Notes under the pieces: generated by a model
What the model was told of the DNA's origin: nothing
The model's database searches: none
What the model saw: the letters and a program-made list of their open reading frames with translations, nothing else
Part shown: in pieces, positions 16,925-22,638 of the stretch
Layout: each line of letters starts with the position of its first letter
Position numbering within the stretch: the stretch's first letter is position 1
NCBI GenBank assembly: GCA_012523605.1
Contig: JAAYTY010000159.1
Coordinates: forward strand, 1-22,638
Direction of reading: 5' to 3'
Length of the DNA: 22,638 nucleotides
From: Candidatus Fermentibacterota bacterium
GTDB taxonomy: Bacteria > Fermentibacterota > Fermentibacteria > Fermentibacterales > Fermentibacteraceae
Position numbers and translations under genes: made by a program

Positions 16925-18234
16925 GCCTCCCTTGCGCGCTTCATCGCCCTGACGGCGTCCTGACTGCGCTTGATGTAGTGCACGAGGAATCTGCTGCTGG
17001 GGCACACGAAGCTGCACGTGCCGCAGGCTATGCAGGCGAGCGCGCCGCAGCGGTCGGCCTCCTCCCAGTCGGCATGCTCGCCGGCGGTGGCGATCGCGCA
17101 GGGCACGAGGTGCATCGGGCAGGTATCGACGCACTTTCCGCATCTTATGCACGGCCCCTCGGAGCCGGGGCGCGACTCGCCGGCCGTGAGAGCTACGATC
17201 CCGCTTGTGCCCTTGGTCACCGGAACGGCGTCGGTGAACTGGGCGATGCCCATCATGGGGCCTCCGGCGAGGAGCCTGCAGGCTCCCTCAAGATACCCGC
17301 CGGCCGCGGTTATCAGATCGGAGAAGAGGGTTCCGACGCAGACGTCGAAGTTGCCCGGAGTCCTCACGCCCTCGCCCGACACCGTGGTTATCCTCCTGAT
17401 CGAGGGCATGCCGTCGCGGACGGCTTCGGCCACGGCGGCGGCGGTGCCCACGTTCTGAACCACCACGCCGATGTCGAGCGGCAGGCCCCCCACCGGGACT
17501 TCCCTGCCGGTGGTGGCCTTGATGAGCTGTTTCTCGGCCCCCTGCGGATATTTCACCCTCAGCTCGACGACATCGAGCCCGGCTCTCCTCAGCGCATCGG
17601 CAGCGTCCGGCTTGTTGGCCTCCACGCCGACGAAGCACCTCTTCACTCCCAGTGCGTGCGCGAGGACGGCCATGCCGAAGGCTACGTCTCCGGTTCTCTC
17701 GAGCATCAGCCTGTGGTCGGCAGTGAGATAGGGCTCGCACTCGGCTCCGTTCAGTATCAGAGTGTCGATGGACTTGCCCTTCGGCGGCGTGAGCTTCACG
17801 TACGCCGGGAAACTGGCGCCTCCCATCCCGCAGATGCCGGCGAGCCTTATCCGCTCGATGATCTCCGCCGGGGAGCGGGACTCGAAATCCGGCCAGGGCT
17901 CGAACGGCGGCTCGCCCTGTTCGGACTCGGTCTCGATGACCACCACGGGTCCCGATCTCCTGTGGGGCATCGGGTATTCCTCGACGCCCGTCACCGTACC
18001 GGCCACGGGAGAGTGCGTGGGCAGGCTTATGAAGCCGTTCTGCGCTCCTATCTCCTGCCCCTGTAAAACTCTGTCGCCCTTCTGGACGCAGGGGGTGGAT
18101 GGTGCGCCCATGTGCTGGCACAGCGCGACTCGGAGGATGTGAGGAGCCGGGAGCCTGGTCACAGCGCGGCGCTCTGCGAGTTCCTTCCTCTCGGGCGGGT
18201 GTGCGCCTCCGTCGAATGTCCTCAGTCTTGCCAT
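16921..18234 (-). CDS. rnfC: Rnf complex NADH-binding subunit RnfC
   Basis: Peripheral cytoplasmic subunit, 437 aa, that exchanges electrons with NAD+/NADH in the Rnf complex. The order is an N-terminal RnfC domain, an NuoF-like nucleotide/FMN-binding region (LAGICGMGGASFPAYVKL, LNGAECEPYLTADHRLM), an SLBB-like region, then two [4Fe-4S] motifs: Cys362, 365, 368 and 372, and Cys401, 404, 407 and 411. A GGAGG motif lies just before the ATG. It heads the operon in the order C-D-G-E-A-B, the order found in many anaerobes. A structured leader precedes it. Confidence 0.95.
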   Translation of the reverse strand: MARLRTFDGGAHPPERKELAERRAVTRLPAPHILRVALCQHMGAPSTPCVQKGDRVLQGQEIGAQNGFISLPTHSPVAGTVTGVEEYPMPHRRSGPVVVIETESEQGEPPFEPWPDFESRSPAEIIERIRLAGICGMGGASFPAYVKLTPPKGKSIDTLILNGAECEPYLTADHRLMLERTGDVAFGMAVLAHALGVKRCFVGVEANKPDAADALRRAGLDVVELRVKYPQGAEKQLIKATTGREVPVGGLPLDIGVVVQNVGTAAAVAEAVRDGMPSIRRITTVSGEGVRTPGNFDVCVGTLFSDLITAAGGYLEGACRLLAGGPMMGIAQFTDAVPVTKGTSGIVALTAGESRPGSEGPCIRCGKCVDTCPMHLVPCAIATAGEHADWEEADRCGALACIACGTCSFVCPSSRFLVHYIKRSQDAVRAMKRAREA

Positions 18235-18263
18235 AGACCTCCAGTTGCGGATCGGGCGAAGAA

Positions 18264-18319
18264 GAGCCCGGGAACGGGATGCAATGGATCCGTCGTCTGC
18301 CCCGGCTAACTCCCGGCTC
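18264..18319 (-). promoter_or_regulatory. Possible structured leader of the rnf operon
   Basis: On the minus strand GAGCCGGGA (18311-18319) can pair with TCCCGGGCTC (18264-18273), about nine pairs with one bulged G. This encloses a second hairpin ACGGAT / ATCCCGT (about 18274-18293). Outside these, AGACC (18330-18334) can pair with GGTCT (18235-18239), which partly covers the ribosome binding site. I do not recognise a known riboswitch class. Pairing is seen; a regulatory role is inferred. Confidence 0.35.
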
Positions 18320-18348
18320 GGGCCGAAAGGGTCTGGAAATCAGTGCGA

Positions 18349-18377
18349 TTCATAGGAAAAAGGCCTCATGCTCACAA
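18349..18377 (-). promoter_or_regulatory. Candidate rnfC promoter
   Basis: TTGTGA (18372-18377) and TATGAA (18349-18354) are separated by 17 bases on the minus strand, each matching the consensus at four of six positions. It overlaps the nrdR terminator hairpin and would give a leader of roughly 105 bases. A modest match, but no better candidate was seen between nrdR and rnfC. Confidence 0.35.
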
Positions 18378-18387
18378 GCCCCGAGGC
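18357..18387 (-). terminator. Intrinsic terminator of nrdR
   Basis: Five bases after the nrdR stop, GCCTC pairs with GAGGC around an inner GCT/AGC helix, followed directly by CTTTTT on the minus strand. The hairpin plus T-run fits a rho-independent terminator and separates nrdR from the rnf operon. Confidence 0.65.
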
Positions 18388-18391
18388 TTCT

Positions 18392-18847
18392 CTATCTGCC
18401 GCGGAGAAGCCTGTCCAGCTCCTCCTTGAACTGCGCCACATCACGGAATTCGCGATAGACGCTCGCGAATCTCACATAGGCCACCTGGTCGACGCCATGA
18501 AGCAGTTCCATCACGCTCTCGCCTATGAACCCGGAGGTGACCTCGTCGGGAAACTCCTCGGCGATCCTCGCGGTGAGCTTCTCCACCATGTCCTTCACGT
18601 CACGCGCCGAGACGGGGCGCTTCTCGCAGGCCCGTGCGATCCCCTTCTCGAGCTTCGCGGCATCGAAGGGTTCGCGCCTGCCGTCCTTCTTCACCACCAC
18701 CGGATAGCTGGTCTCGATGAACTCGTAGGTCGTGTAGCGGTATCCGCAGTCGAGGCATTCACGCCTGCGCCTGGTGGCCCTGCCCTCCTTCGCAATCCGG
18801 GAGTCAACCACCCTGTCGTCCATGCTGCCGCAGCGGGGGCATCTCAT
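18392..18847 (-). CDS. nrdR: Ribonucleotide reductase regulator NrdR
   Basis: ATP/dATP-sensing repressor of ribonucleotide reductase genes, 151 aa, the family's usual size. The N-terminal zinc ribbon uses Cys3, Cys6, Cys31 and Cys34 (MRCPRCG, CLDCGYRY). An ATP-cone domain follows from about residue 49 (PVVVKKDGRREPFDAAKLEKGI). The later segment VAYVRFASVYREF is diagnostic. The ATG at 18847 is chosen because NrdR proteins begin MRCP; an in-frame TTG four codons upstream is possible. No nrd gene or clear NrdR box is in the window, so its targets lie elsewhere. It is divergent from the tRNA cluster. Confidence 0.95.
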   Translation of the reverse strand: MRCPRCGSMDDRVVDSRIAKEGRATRRRRECLDCGYRYTTYEFIETSYPVVVKKDGRREPFDAAKLEKGIARACEKRPVSARDVKDMVEKLTARIAEEFPDEVTSGFIGESVMELLHGVDQVAYVRFASVYREFRDVAQFKEELDRLLRGR

Positions 18848-18879
18848 CCGTACCGCCAATCGTGAAACACGTGAGGGAA

Positions 18880-18908
18880 ACCGTATCTCCGGCCCGGCTC
18901 ATCGTCAA
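18880..18908 (-). promoter_or_regulatory. Candidate nrdR promoter
   Basis: TTGACG (18903-18908, five of six -35 matches) and TACGGT (18880-18885, a weak -10) are separated by 17 bases on the minus strand, upstream of nrdR. Between this and the start lies CGTGAAACACG (18861-18871), a short perfect inverted repeat that could be an operator. Confidence 0.35.
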
Positions 18909-18921
18909 TAGCGGCATTTGC

Positions 18922-18950
18922 TTGACTTAGGCACCCTTCTCGCCTAGATT
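18922..18950 (+). promoter_or_regulatory. tRNA cluster promoter
   Basis: TTGACT (18922-18927), 17-base spacer, TAGATT (18945-18950) on the plus strand, followed by a G/C-rich start region. It is a good sigma70-type match in the expected place for a strong tRNA promoter. Transcription would begin near 18957, so the duplicated 5' half-tRNA would be part of the primary transcript. Confidence 0.65.
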
Positions 18951-18953
18951 GCG

Positions 18954-18989
18954 GTCGCTTCGGTGGGAGTAGTTCAGTTGGTAGAGCCC
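18954..18989 (+). repeat. Duplicated 5' half of tRNA-His, copy 1 (non-functional)
   Basis: These 36 bases are identical to 19023-19058, which hold the last bases before tRNA-His plus its acceptor 5' strand, D arm and first anticodon-stem bases. Here the sequence diverges immediately afterwards and never forms an anticodon arm, T arm or acceptor 3' strand. It is therefore a tRNA fragment, not a gene. The offset between copies is 69 bases. Confidence 0.85.
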
Positions 18990-19030
18990 GTCCAAACATG
19001 GTAGTCTCGATGAGGTGTGAATGTCGCTTC

Positions 19031-19107
19031 GGTGGGAGTAGTTCAGTTGGTAGAGCCCTTGACTGTGGATCAAGTGGTCGCCGGTTCGAGTCCGGTCTCC
19101 CACCCCA
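19031..19107 (+). tRNA. tRNA-His (GTG)
   Basis: A complete cloverleaf: acceptor GTGGGAG pairs with CTCCCAC, and the extra 5' G (19031) faces C73, the hallmark of tRNA-His. The anticodon stem CTTGA / TCAAG holds loop CTGTGGA with anticodon GTG. The T loop is TTCGAGT and CCA is encoded. It reads His codons CAC and CAU. It is the first gene of the plus-strand tRNA cluster. Confidence 0.95.
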
Positions 19108-19116
19108 GGGTTTCAG

Positions 19117-19192
19117 GCGCCCCTAGCTCAACTGGCAGAGCAACGGACTCTTAATCCGTGGGCTCCGGGTTCGATTCCCGGGGGGCGTACCA
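19117..19192 (+). tRNA. tRNA-Lys (CTT)
   Basis: Acceptor GCGCCCC pairs with GGGGCGT (first pair G-U). The anticodon stem ACGGA / TCCGT encloses CTCTTAA, anticodon CTT, reading AAG. The T arm is CCGGG-TTCGATT-CCCGG, and A73 with CCA is encoded. It begins nine bases after tRNA-His, so the two are probably processed from one transcript. Confidence 0.94.
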
Positions 19193-19198
19193 GAAGGA

Positions 19199-19224
19199 GA
19201 GGCCGCTCCGGAAGGGGCGGCCTC
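19199..19224 (+). terminator. GC-rich hairpin after tRNA-Lys
   Basis: A ten-pair stem (AGGCCGCTCC with GGGGCGGCCT, one G-U pair) closed by a GGAA tetraloop of the GNRA class, starting seven bases after the tRNA-Lys CCA. No T-run follows, so it may act as a processing or stability element rather than an intrinsic terminator. Confidence 0.45.
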
Positions 19225-19264
19225 CTCTGCTTGCAGATGGATCGGTGTCCTCCCCCCCTCTCAT

Positions 19265-19295
19265 TTGTTCCCATACTTCGAAGCGGTGCTATATT
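19265..19295 (+). promoter_or_regulatory. Candidate tRNA-Arg promoter
   Basis: TATATT (19290-19295) lies eleven bases before the tRNA and matches the -10 consensus at five of six positions. TTGTTC (19265-19270) could be the -35, but the 19-base spacer is long. A separate promoter here is plausible because a strong hairpin separates this tRNA from the first two. Confidence 0.4.
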
Positions 19296-19305
19296 CTCCC
19301 AAGGT

Positions 19306-19382
19306 GCGCCCGTAGCTCAGCTGGATAGAGCAGCGGACTTCTAATCCGCAGGCCTCGCGTTCGAATCGCGACGGGCGTACCA
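19306..19382 (+). tRNA. tRNA-Arg (TCT)
   Basis: Acceptor GCGCCCG pairs with CGGGCGT (first pair G-U). The anticodon stem GCGGA / TCCGC encloses CTTCTAA with anticodon TCT, reading AGA/AGG. The T arm GCG-TTCGAAT-CGC has the canonical loop, and A73 plus CCA is encoded. Length is 77 bases. Confidence 0.94.
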
Positions 19383-19391
19383 TCTTACGGT

Positions 19392-19415
19392 GGTTCATCG
19401 GTTCATCGGTTCATC
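19392..19415 (+). repeat. Three tandem 8-bp repeats (GGTTCATC) at the IS end
   Basis: GGTTCATC occurs three times head to tail at 19392, 19400 and 19408. The last copy coincides with the presumed outer end of the ISL3-type remnant. ISL3-family elements make 8-bp target duplications, so the repeats may record insertion or slippage at this end. Confidence 0.7.
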
Positions 19416-19560
19416 ACCATTAAGTGGGGCAGGGGTCCAGGTCAGCAACATAGTGCCCTGACTCTCAGCCGGCAGTTCTCGAAGTTCCTGAAGCCACAGG
19501 CTCGTCTGGCGATCATCTCCATCTTGTTGTGGAAGCCTTCGGCAGGGTTCTTCGCGATCG
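19408..19560 (-). mobile_element. 3'-end remnant of an ISL3-type insertion sequence
   Basis: The segment holds the transposase C-terminus (listed separately). Beyond its stop, toward the tRNA cluster, lies a possible terminal inverted repeat beginning GGTTCATC (19408 onward on the plus strand), resembling the GG-T-CTTC-like ends of ISL3 elements. Only this end is present: the rest of the transposase and the other terminal repeat are gone, and an intact aminotransferase gene begins about 30 bases to the right. The IS-end assignment is an inference from resemblance. Confidence 0.6.
19442..19560 (-). pseudogene. ISL3-family transposase C-terminal fragment
   Basis: The minus-strand reading ends in about 38 codons (KNPAEGFHNKMEMIARRACG, then FRNFENCRLRV) before a TGA at 19442-19444. 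This matches the highly conserved C-terminal block of ISL3-family DDE transposases, where an EG-NNKIK--KRRAYGFRNFENFR-like pattern carries the last catalytic Glu region. No start codon or upstream catalytic domain is present. It is a dead remnant and shows past transposition next to the tRNA cluster. Confidence 0.78.
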
Positions 19561-19589
19561 GCAGGGCGGAGGCCGACCCGGACATTCCG

Positions 19590-20825
19590 TCAGAGAAGCC
19601 CTGCCGGGGCCTCCAGAATGCTGCGGGCGAGGTACTCGTACTCGCCGGGGCCGTTGTAGAGCTGGGCCGAGATCCGCAGAAGACGCAGCCGCTGTGCCGG
19701 AAGAGCGGTTATCAGCACTTCGATGCCCCTCTCCTTCCGGAGCCATTCCTGCAGGGGATCTATCCATGCGAAGTGCGGCACCGGCCGGGGCATTCCTCTC
19801 CAGGGGAGCGGAAGGGAGGCCAGCGAGCCTATCATCTCCCCGGGTGCAGGCGGCTCGATGCCAAGCATCCGCGACAGCAGGGCGCGCCCCTCGAGGACCC
19901 TGGCTCTGTTCGAAGCCATGACCTCCGGCCAGCCGCCCGGCACGAGCGAGGCCACTTCCGAGGCCGCCGCCTCCACGCAGAGCGCGGCGGTCGGATCCCA
20001 AGTGCCGTTCCACATGAACTCGAGCTGGAACCCGCTGGCCGGGCTCTCGAAGTCGGCGGGAAGGTGGCTCACGGCCAGAGGATGCACCAGGCTCTGTCTG
20101 TCGGGTCTCACGTAAAGGAACGCGCAGACCTTCGGCGAGCACATCCACTTGTGGCAGTTTCCGGTGTAGTATGCGGCCCCGAGTGACGAGAGGTTGAGGG
20201 GGACCATCCCCGGTGCATGAGCGCCGTCTATCAGTACGTCTATGCCGCGCCATCCCAGTTCCCGGACGAGGGGCGCTATGTCCAGCACGAGGCCCGTGGC
20301 GCTCGTCACATGGTCGAGCACCACGAGCCTGGTCCTGCCCGTCACCTTCGCCATGACTGCGTCCAGCACCTCGCCGTCGCAAGAGAGCGGAAACGGCATG
20401 ACGACCTCGACTGCTTTCGCTCCCGCGCCCGACGAATGGAAGACCGCGGCGTTCCTGGTTGCGAAGTACTCGTGGCTCCCGAAGACGACCTCGTCCCCCT
20501 TCTCGAAGGGGATGCTCCGCAGAACGGTGTTCACTCCCGATGTGGCGTTCGGGACGAGCGCTATGGAGCCCCTCCGGGCTCCCGTGAAATCCTCCAGGAA
20601 GGCTATCTGCTCGAAGAGCCTGGCGGCATAGTTCTGGACCAGGAAGTCCAGCGGCTGGCGCTCGAGCTCCCTGATCAGCTCGATCCTCTTATCGATCACC
20701 CGCGACGGACAGGCGCCGAAGGAGCCGTGGTTCAGGAAGACCACGTCCTCGTCGAGCGTCCAGCATGATGCCAGGGGGCTGCGCAGGTCGGCCGCCCGCC
20801 GCCGCCCGGACGCCGTCCGCATCAT
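19590..20825 (-). CDS. Class V aminotransferase-fold protein (isopenicillin-N-epimerase-like)
   Basis: PLP-dependent enzyme of the fold-type I, class V family, 411 aa. The N-terminus has VFLNHGSFGACP. The cofactor region is visible as NATSGVNTVLRS, DHVTSATG and the IDGAHAPG motif with the PLP-binding Asp. The Schiff-base Lys is at about 226 in GNCHKWMCSPK. HGSFG plus GNCHKWMC fits the CefD-like (isopenicillin N epimerase) branch, whose members in most bacteria are of unknown substrate. Alternatives are a cysteine desulfurase-like or kynureninase-like activity. The start is ATG six bases after the PEBP gene stop, so the two are probably co-transcribed. Confidence 0.87.
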   Translation of the reverse strand: MMRTASGRRRAADLRSPLASCWTLDEDVVFLNHGSFGACPSRVIDKRIELIRELERQPLDFLVQNYAARLFEQIAFLEDFTGARRGSIALVPNATSGVNTVLRSIPFEKGDEVVFGSHEYFATRNAAVFHSSGAGAKAVEVVMPFPLSCDGEVLDAVMAKVTGRTRLVVLDHVTSATGLVLDIAPLVRELGWRGIDVLIDGAHAPGMVPLNLSSLGAAYYTGNCHKWMCSPKVCAFLYVRPDRQSLVHPLAVSHLPADFESPASGFQLEFMWNGTWDPTAALCVEAAASEVASLVPGGWPEVMASNRARVLEGRALLSRMLGIEPPAPGEMIGSLASLPLPWRGMPRPVPHFAWIDPLQEWLRKERGIEVLITALPAQRLRLLRISAQLYNGPGEYEYLARSILEAPAGLL

Positions 20826-20831
20826 CGGCCC

Positions 20832-21302
20832 TCAGCGGTTCCTGGTGTAGGTGCCCATCAGCTCGGCTGAGGCAAGCACATGGCCCTCCATCGCCCGCCT
20901 GACCATTTCGGCCGTGGAGCGGGCTCCGATGCGGAGCATGCAGTCGAGAGCATACAGCCTGAAGAAGTATCTGTGCGTGCCGGAAGGGGGCGCAGGGCCG
21001 CCATAGCCGCAGCTCCCCCAGCTGTTCAGCCCCTGCAGAGCAGAGGCGCCGTATCTCGTCCCCGGAGGCACTCCCTCGGGCAGGCCGGTCGAGTCGGGGG
21101 GAATGTCGAAGACCACCCAGTGGATCCAGTTGCCGACCGGAGCATCCGGGTCCTCGCAGATGAGGACGAGGCTGGCTGTTCCGGCTGGAGGAGCAGTCCA
21201 CTCCAGCGGCGGAGAGATATCGGCTCCGTCGCCGGTATAGATCTCCGGTATCGAGCCGCCGTGAGTGAACGCGGAGCTGGCAAGTGCAAAGACCTCGATC
21301 AT
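20832..21302 (-). CDS. PEBP family protein (YbhB/YbcL type)
   Basis: Phosphatidylethanolamine-binding-like protein, 156 aa, the size of bacterial YbhB/YbcL. The ligand-pocket motifs are intact: DPDAP at about 51-55 followed by H61-W, then GTHRY with His110. SPPLEW near the N-terminus and GHVLASAELMGTYTR at the C-terminus are also typical. No signal peptide is evident, so it is probably cytoplasmic. Biochemical role in bacteria is largely unknown. The start at 21302 has GGGAGG seven bases upstream; an ATG two codons earlier (21308) would overlap the preceding stop as ATGA and is a fair alternative. Confidence 0.9.
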   Translation of the reverse strand: MIEVFALASSAFTHGGSIPEIYTGDGADISPPLEWTAPPAGTASLVLICEDPDAPVGNWIHWVVFDIPPDSTGLPEGVPPGTRYGASALQGLNSWGSCGYGGPAPPSGTHRYFFRLYALDCMLRIGARSTAEMVRRAMEGHVLASAELMGTYTRNR

Positions 21303-21304
21303 CC

Positions 21305-21787
21305 TCATCCCTCCCTGCAATCCCTCTGGGGTCTTGGTATCCACTTCCCCGCCATCCGGGCCACGGCAAGGACAAGGCCGGTCGAAGCCTTCGCGACATC
21401 GGCGAAGGAGGCGTCATGCGGGAGATCGAGGACCGCGGACAGGCAGGATGCCCGGAACTCCAGAACGAGATGCTCCTGGGATACGTCGGGCCCTGTCCAG
21501 CCCGTCACTCCGAAGCTGTTGACCGCCTGCCTGATGCCGTCTTCCAGAACCGGGATCTTCCTCTTTCCGCCGAACAGGGACGTAGGTATCGGGGGTATGT
21601 TGAAAATACACCAGTGGCACCGGGGCTCGGGCCGGGAAATGCTCTCGCAGACGACCGATATGGCAGAAGTTCCACGAGGGGGATCGGCCCATCCGATCGG
21701 CGGCGACGAATCGCAGCTCGACCGGGAGTACCAGCAAGGGAGGAATCCCAGGGAGTCGAAGGCGCTGCTAACGATCCTGAAGGACAC
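21305..21787 (-). CDS. Divergent PEBP-family paralogue
   Basis: 160-aa protein that aligns by eye along its length with the intact PEBP downstream. Shared landmarks are SSAF near the N-terminus, SPPIGW (about 28-33), CHWCIFNIPP (about 57-66, with the conserved HW) and NSFGVTGWTGP (about 90-100). The DPDAP motif is replaced by ESISRPEP, and the GxHRY motif and the ALD strand are absent, so the ligand pocket appears lost. The reading frame is open, with GTG as start and GGAGG six bases before it, so it looks like an expressed gene rather than a frameshifted pseudogene. Function is unknown. Confidence 0.72.
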   Translation of the reverse strand: MSFRIVSSAFDSLGFLPCWYSRSSCDSSPPIGWADPPRGTSAISVVCESISRPEPRCHWCIFNIPPIPTSLFGGKRKIPVLEDGIRQAVNSFGVTGWTGPDVSQEHLVLEFRASCLSAVLDLPHDASFADVAKASTGLVLAVARMAGKWIPRPQRDCREG

Positions 21788-21863
21788 GGTTTTCCTCCGG
21801 ACAAGATACCTGCGGGCGGAAACTCGCGTACGGCGGCCGTCGTGTCAACGAACCGCGCCTGCG

Positions 21864-22638
21864 TCATAGCGCCATGCAGACAAGACCCTTCAGATACCCG
21901 CCCTGGGGAAGCGATAGAAGCACAGGGTGGTCGGGAGGCTGACCCAGCCTCTCGAGCACCATCACGTCCCTGCCTGCATCCACGGATGCTTCGAACACGA
22001 TCTTCTGGAACAGCTCCACTCCGACCAGGCCCGAGCACGAGAAGGTGGCCAGTATCCCGCCGGGAGGGAGGATCGAGAGCGCGACCATGTTGATGTCCTT
22101 GTAAGCCCTTCCGGCCCGGATCACATGCTCGTGCCGCGATACGAACCGGGGGGGGTCCAGAATGACGGCATCGAACCTCTCACCGGCGCTCCTCGCGGCC
22201 CGCAGTCTGGAAGGCGCGTCGGAACAGGTCATGGCGCCGCAGGACAGCCCGTTCAGGCTCAGGTTCCTCTTCGCGATTTCGAGGGAGGGACCGGAGGAAT
22301 CCACGGTCTCGACGAACGCGGCTCCCGAAAGCAGGGAATGGACGGTGAAGCCCCCTGTGTATCCGTAGCAGTCGAGCACGCGCCTTCCCCGCATCCAGGC
22401 GGCGGTCCGCCTCCTGTTCAGGGCCTGGTCCAGATAGAAGCCCGTCTTGTGGCCGGCCCTGACGTCGACGAGGAAGCGGGCTCCGCACTCCTCTATCTCT
22501 ATGAATTCAGGGGGCTCCCGACCGGACACGAGCCCCGAAGCGGTACGAAGGCCCTCGAGCCTTCTCGATTCGCCCTCGCTCCGCTCCCAGATTCCCTCCG
22601 CGCATGACGCTCCGGCCAGGGCCTGCAGGATCTCCTCC
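21864..22638 (-). CDS. RlmI-like 23S rRNA cytosine-C5 methyltransferase (5' end missing)
   Basis: SAM-dependent RNA methyltransferase of the RlmI/YccW family. About 257 C-terminal residues are in the window and the frame runs open to the right edge. The family pattern IWERS precedes the core. VRAGHKTGFYLDQALNR is diagnostic. The SAM-binding motif is VLDCYGYTGGFTVHSLLSG, then VDSSGPSLEIAKRN, the LDPPRFV motif and a SCSG motif holding the catalytic Cys seen in m5C enzymes. In E. coli RlmI methylates C1962 of 23S rRNA; the exact target here is inferred. The missing part should contain a PUA domain. It lies about 76 bases upstream of the divergent PEBP gene. Confidence 0.88.
   Translation of the reverse strand, partial: EEILQALAGASCAEGIWERSEGESRRLEGLRTASGLVSGREPPEFIEIEECGARFLVDVRAGHKTGFYLDQALNRRRTAAWMRGRRVLDCYGYTGGFTVHSLLSGAAFVETVDSSGPSLEIAKRNLSLNGLSCGAMTCSDAPSRLRAARSAGERFDAVILDPPRFVSRHEHVIRAGRAYKDINMVALSILPPGGILATFSCSGLVGVELFQKIVFEASVDAGRDVMVLERLGQPPDHPVLLSLPQGGYLKGLVCMAL

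Noticed and set aside
18957..19022. A second complete tRNA upstream of tRNA-His, possibly tRNA-Sec
   Set aside because: Only the 5' half matches. No anticodon arm, T arm or acceptor 3' strand can be drawn from the following bases.
21838..21852. TTGACA on the minus strand between the RlmI-like and PEBP genes, as a promoter
   Set aside because: No -10-like hexamer lies 15-19 bases downstream, so support is too weak to list it as a feature.
1..22638. CRISPR array, phage or defence island
   Set aside because: No spaced repeat array, integrase, capsid or nuclease gene was seen. Apart from the ISL3 remnant and a few unknowns the genes are housekeeping or energy metabolism.

Overview
The window is a GC-rich bacterial chromosome segment, tightly packed and almost entirely coded on the minus strand. 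The gene set points to an anaerobic, probably diderm bacterium. It has an Rnf ion-translocating ferredoxin:NAD+ oxidoreductase, selenocysteine machinery (SelA, SelB), a meso-diaminopimelate-type MurE and a Wzz/BY-kinase polysaccharide export module. I cannot name the lineage. The gene mix would suit a poorly sampled anaerobic phylum such as those in or near the FCB group, but that is weak inference.

Layout from right to left, the direction of most transcription. (1) 22638-19590: an RlmI-like rRNA methyltransferase (5' end outside the window), two tandem PEBP-family genes (the upstream one degenerate), and a class V aminotransferase of the isopenicillin-N-epimerase-like type. (2) 19560-19408: the 3' remnant of an ISL3-type insertion sequence. 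(3) 19382-18922: a plus-strand tRNA cluster (His-GTG, Lys-CTT, Arg-TCT) with its promoter. The 5' half of tRNA-His is duplicated 69 bp upstream of the real gene. (4) 18847-18392: nrdR, divergent from the tRNAs and closed by an intrinsic terminator. (5) 18234-9685: a compact run rnfC-rnfD-rnfG-rnfE-rnfA-rnfB-selA-selB. Junctions overlap or are only a few bases apart, so selenocysteine incorporation genes appear to be co-expressed with the Rnf complex. (6) 9626-5639: UDP-glucose dehydrogenase, a minimal SLBB protein and a Wzc-like tyrosine kinase with a Tyr-rich tail. (7) 5475-1: the start of a classical dcw cluster, mraZ-rsmH-ftsL-ftsI-murE-murF, with murF cut by the window edge.

The clearest regulatory signal is upstream of mraZ. 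A near-consensus sigma70-type promoter (TTGACA, 16 bp, TAGAAT) is embedded in three TGGG repeats spaced 11 and 10 bp apart, which matches the known MraZ operator and implies autoregulation of the dcw cluster. A second candidate is the roughly 100-nt rnfC leader, which can fold into nested stems and may pair with the ribosome binding site.

I found no CRISPR array, no intact mobile element and no clear undescribed multi-gene system. The items most worth a second look are the tRNA-His half duplication, the rnf-selAB linkage, the rnf leader, the SLBB-only export protein and the degenerate PEBP paralogue. Coordinates of starts and motifs were worked out by hand and could be off by a base in places.
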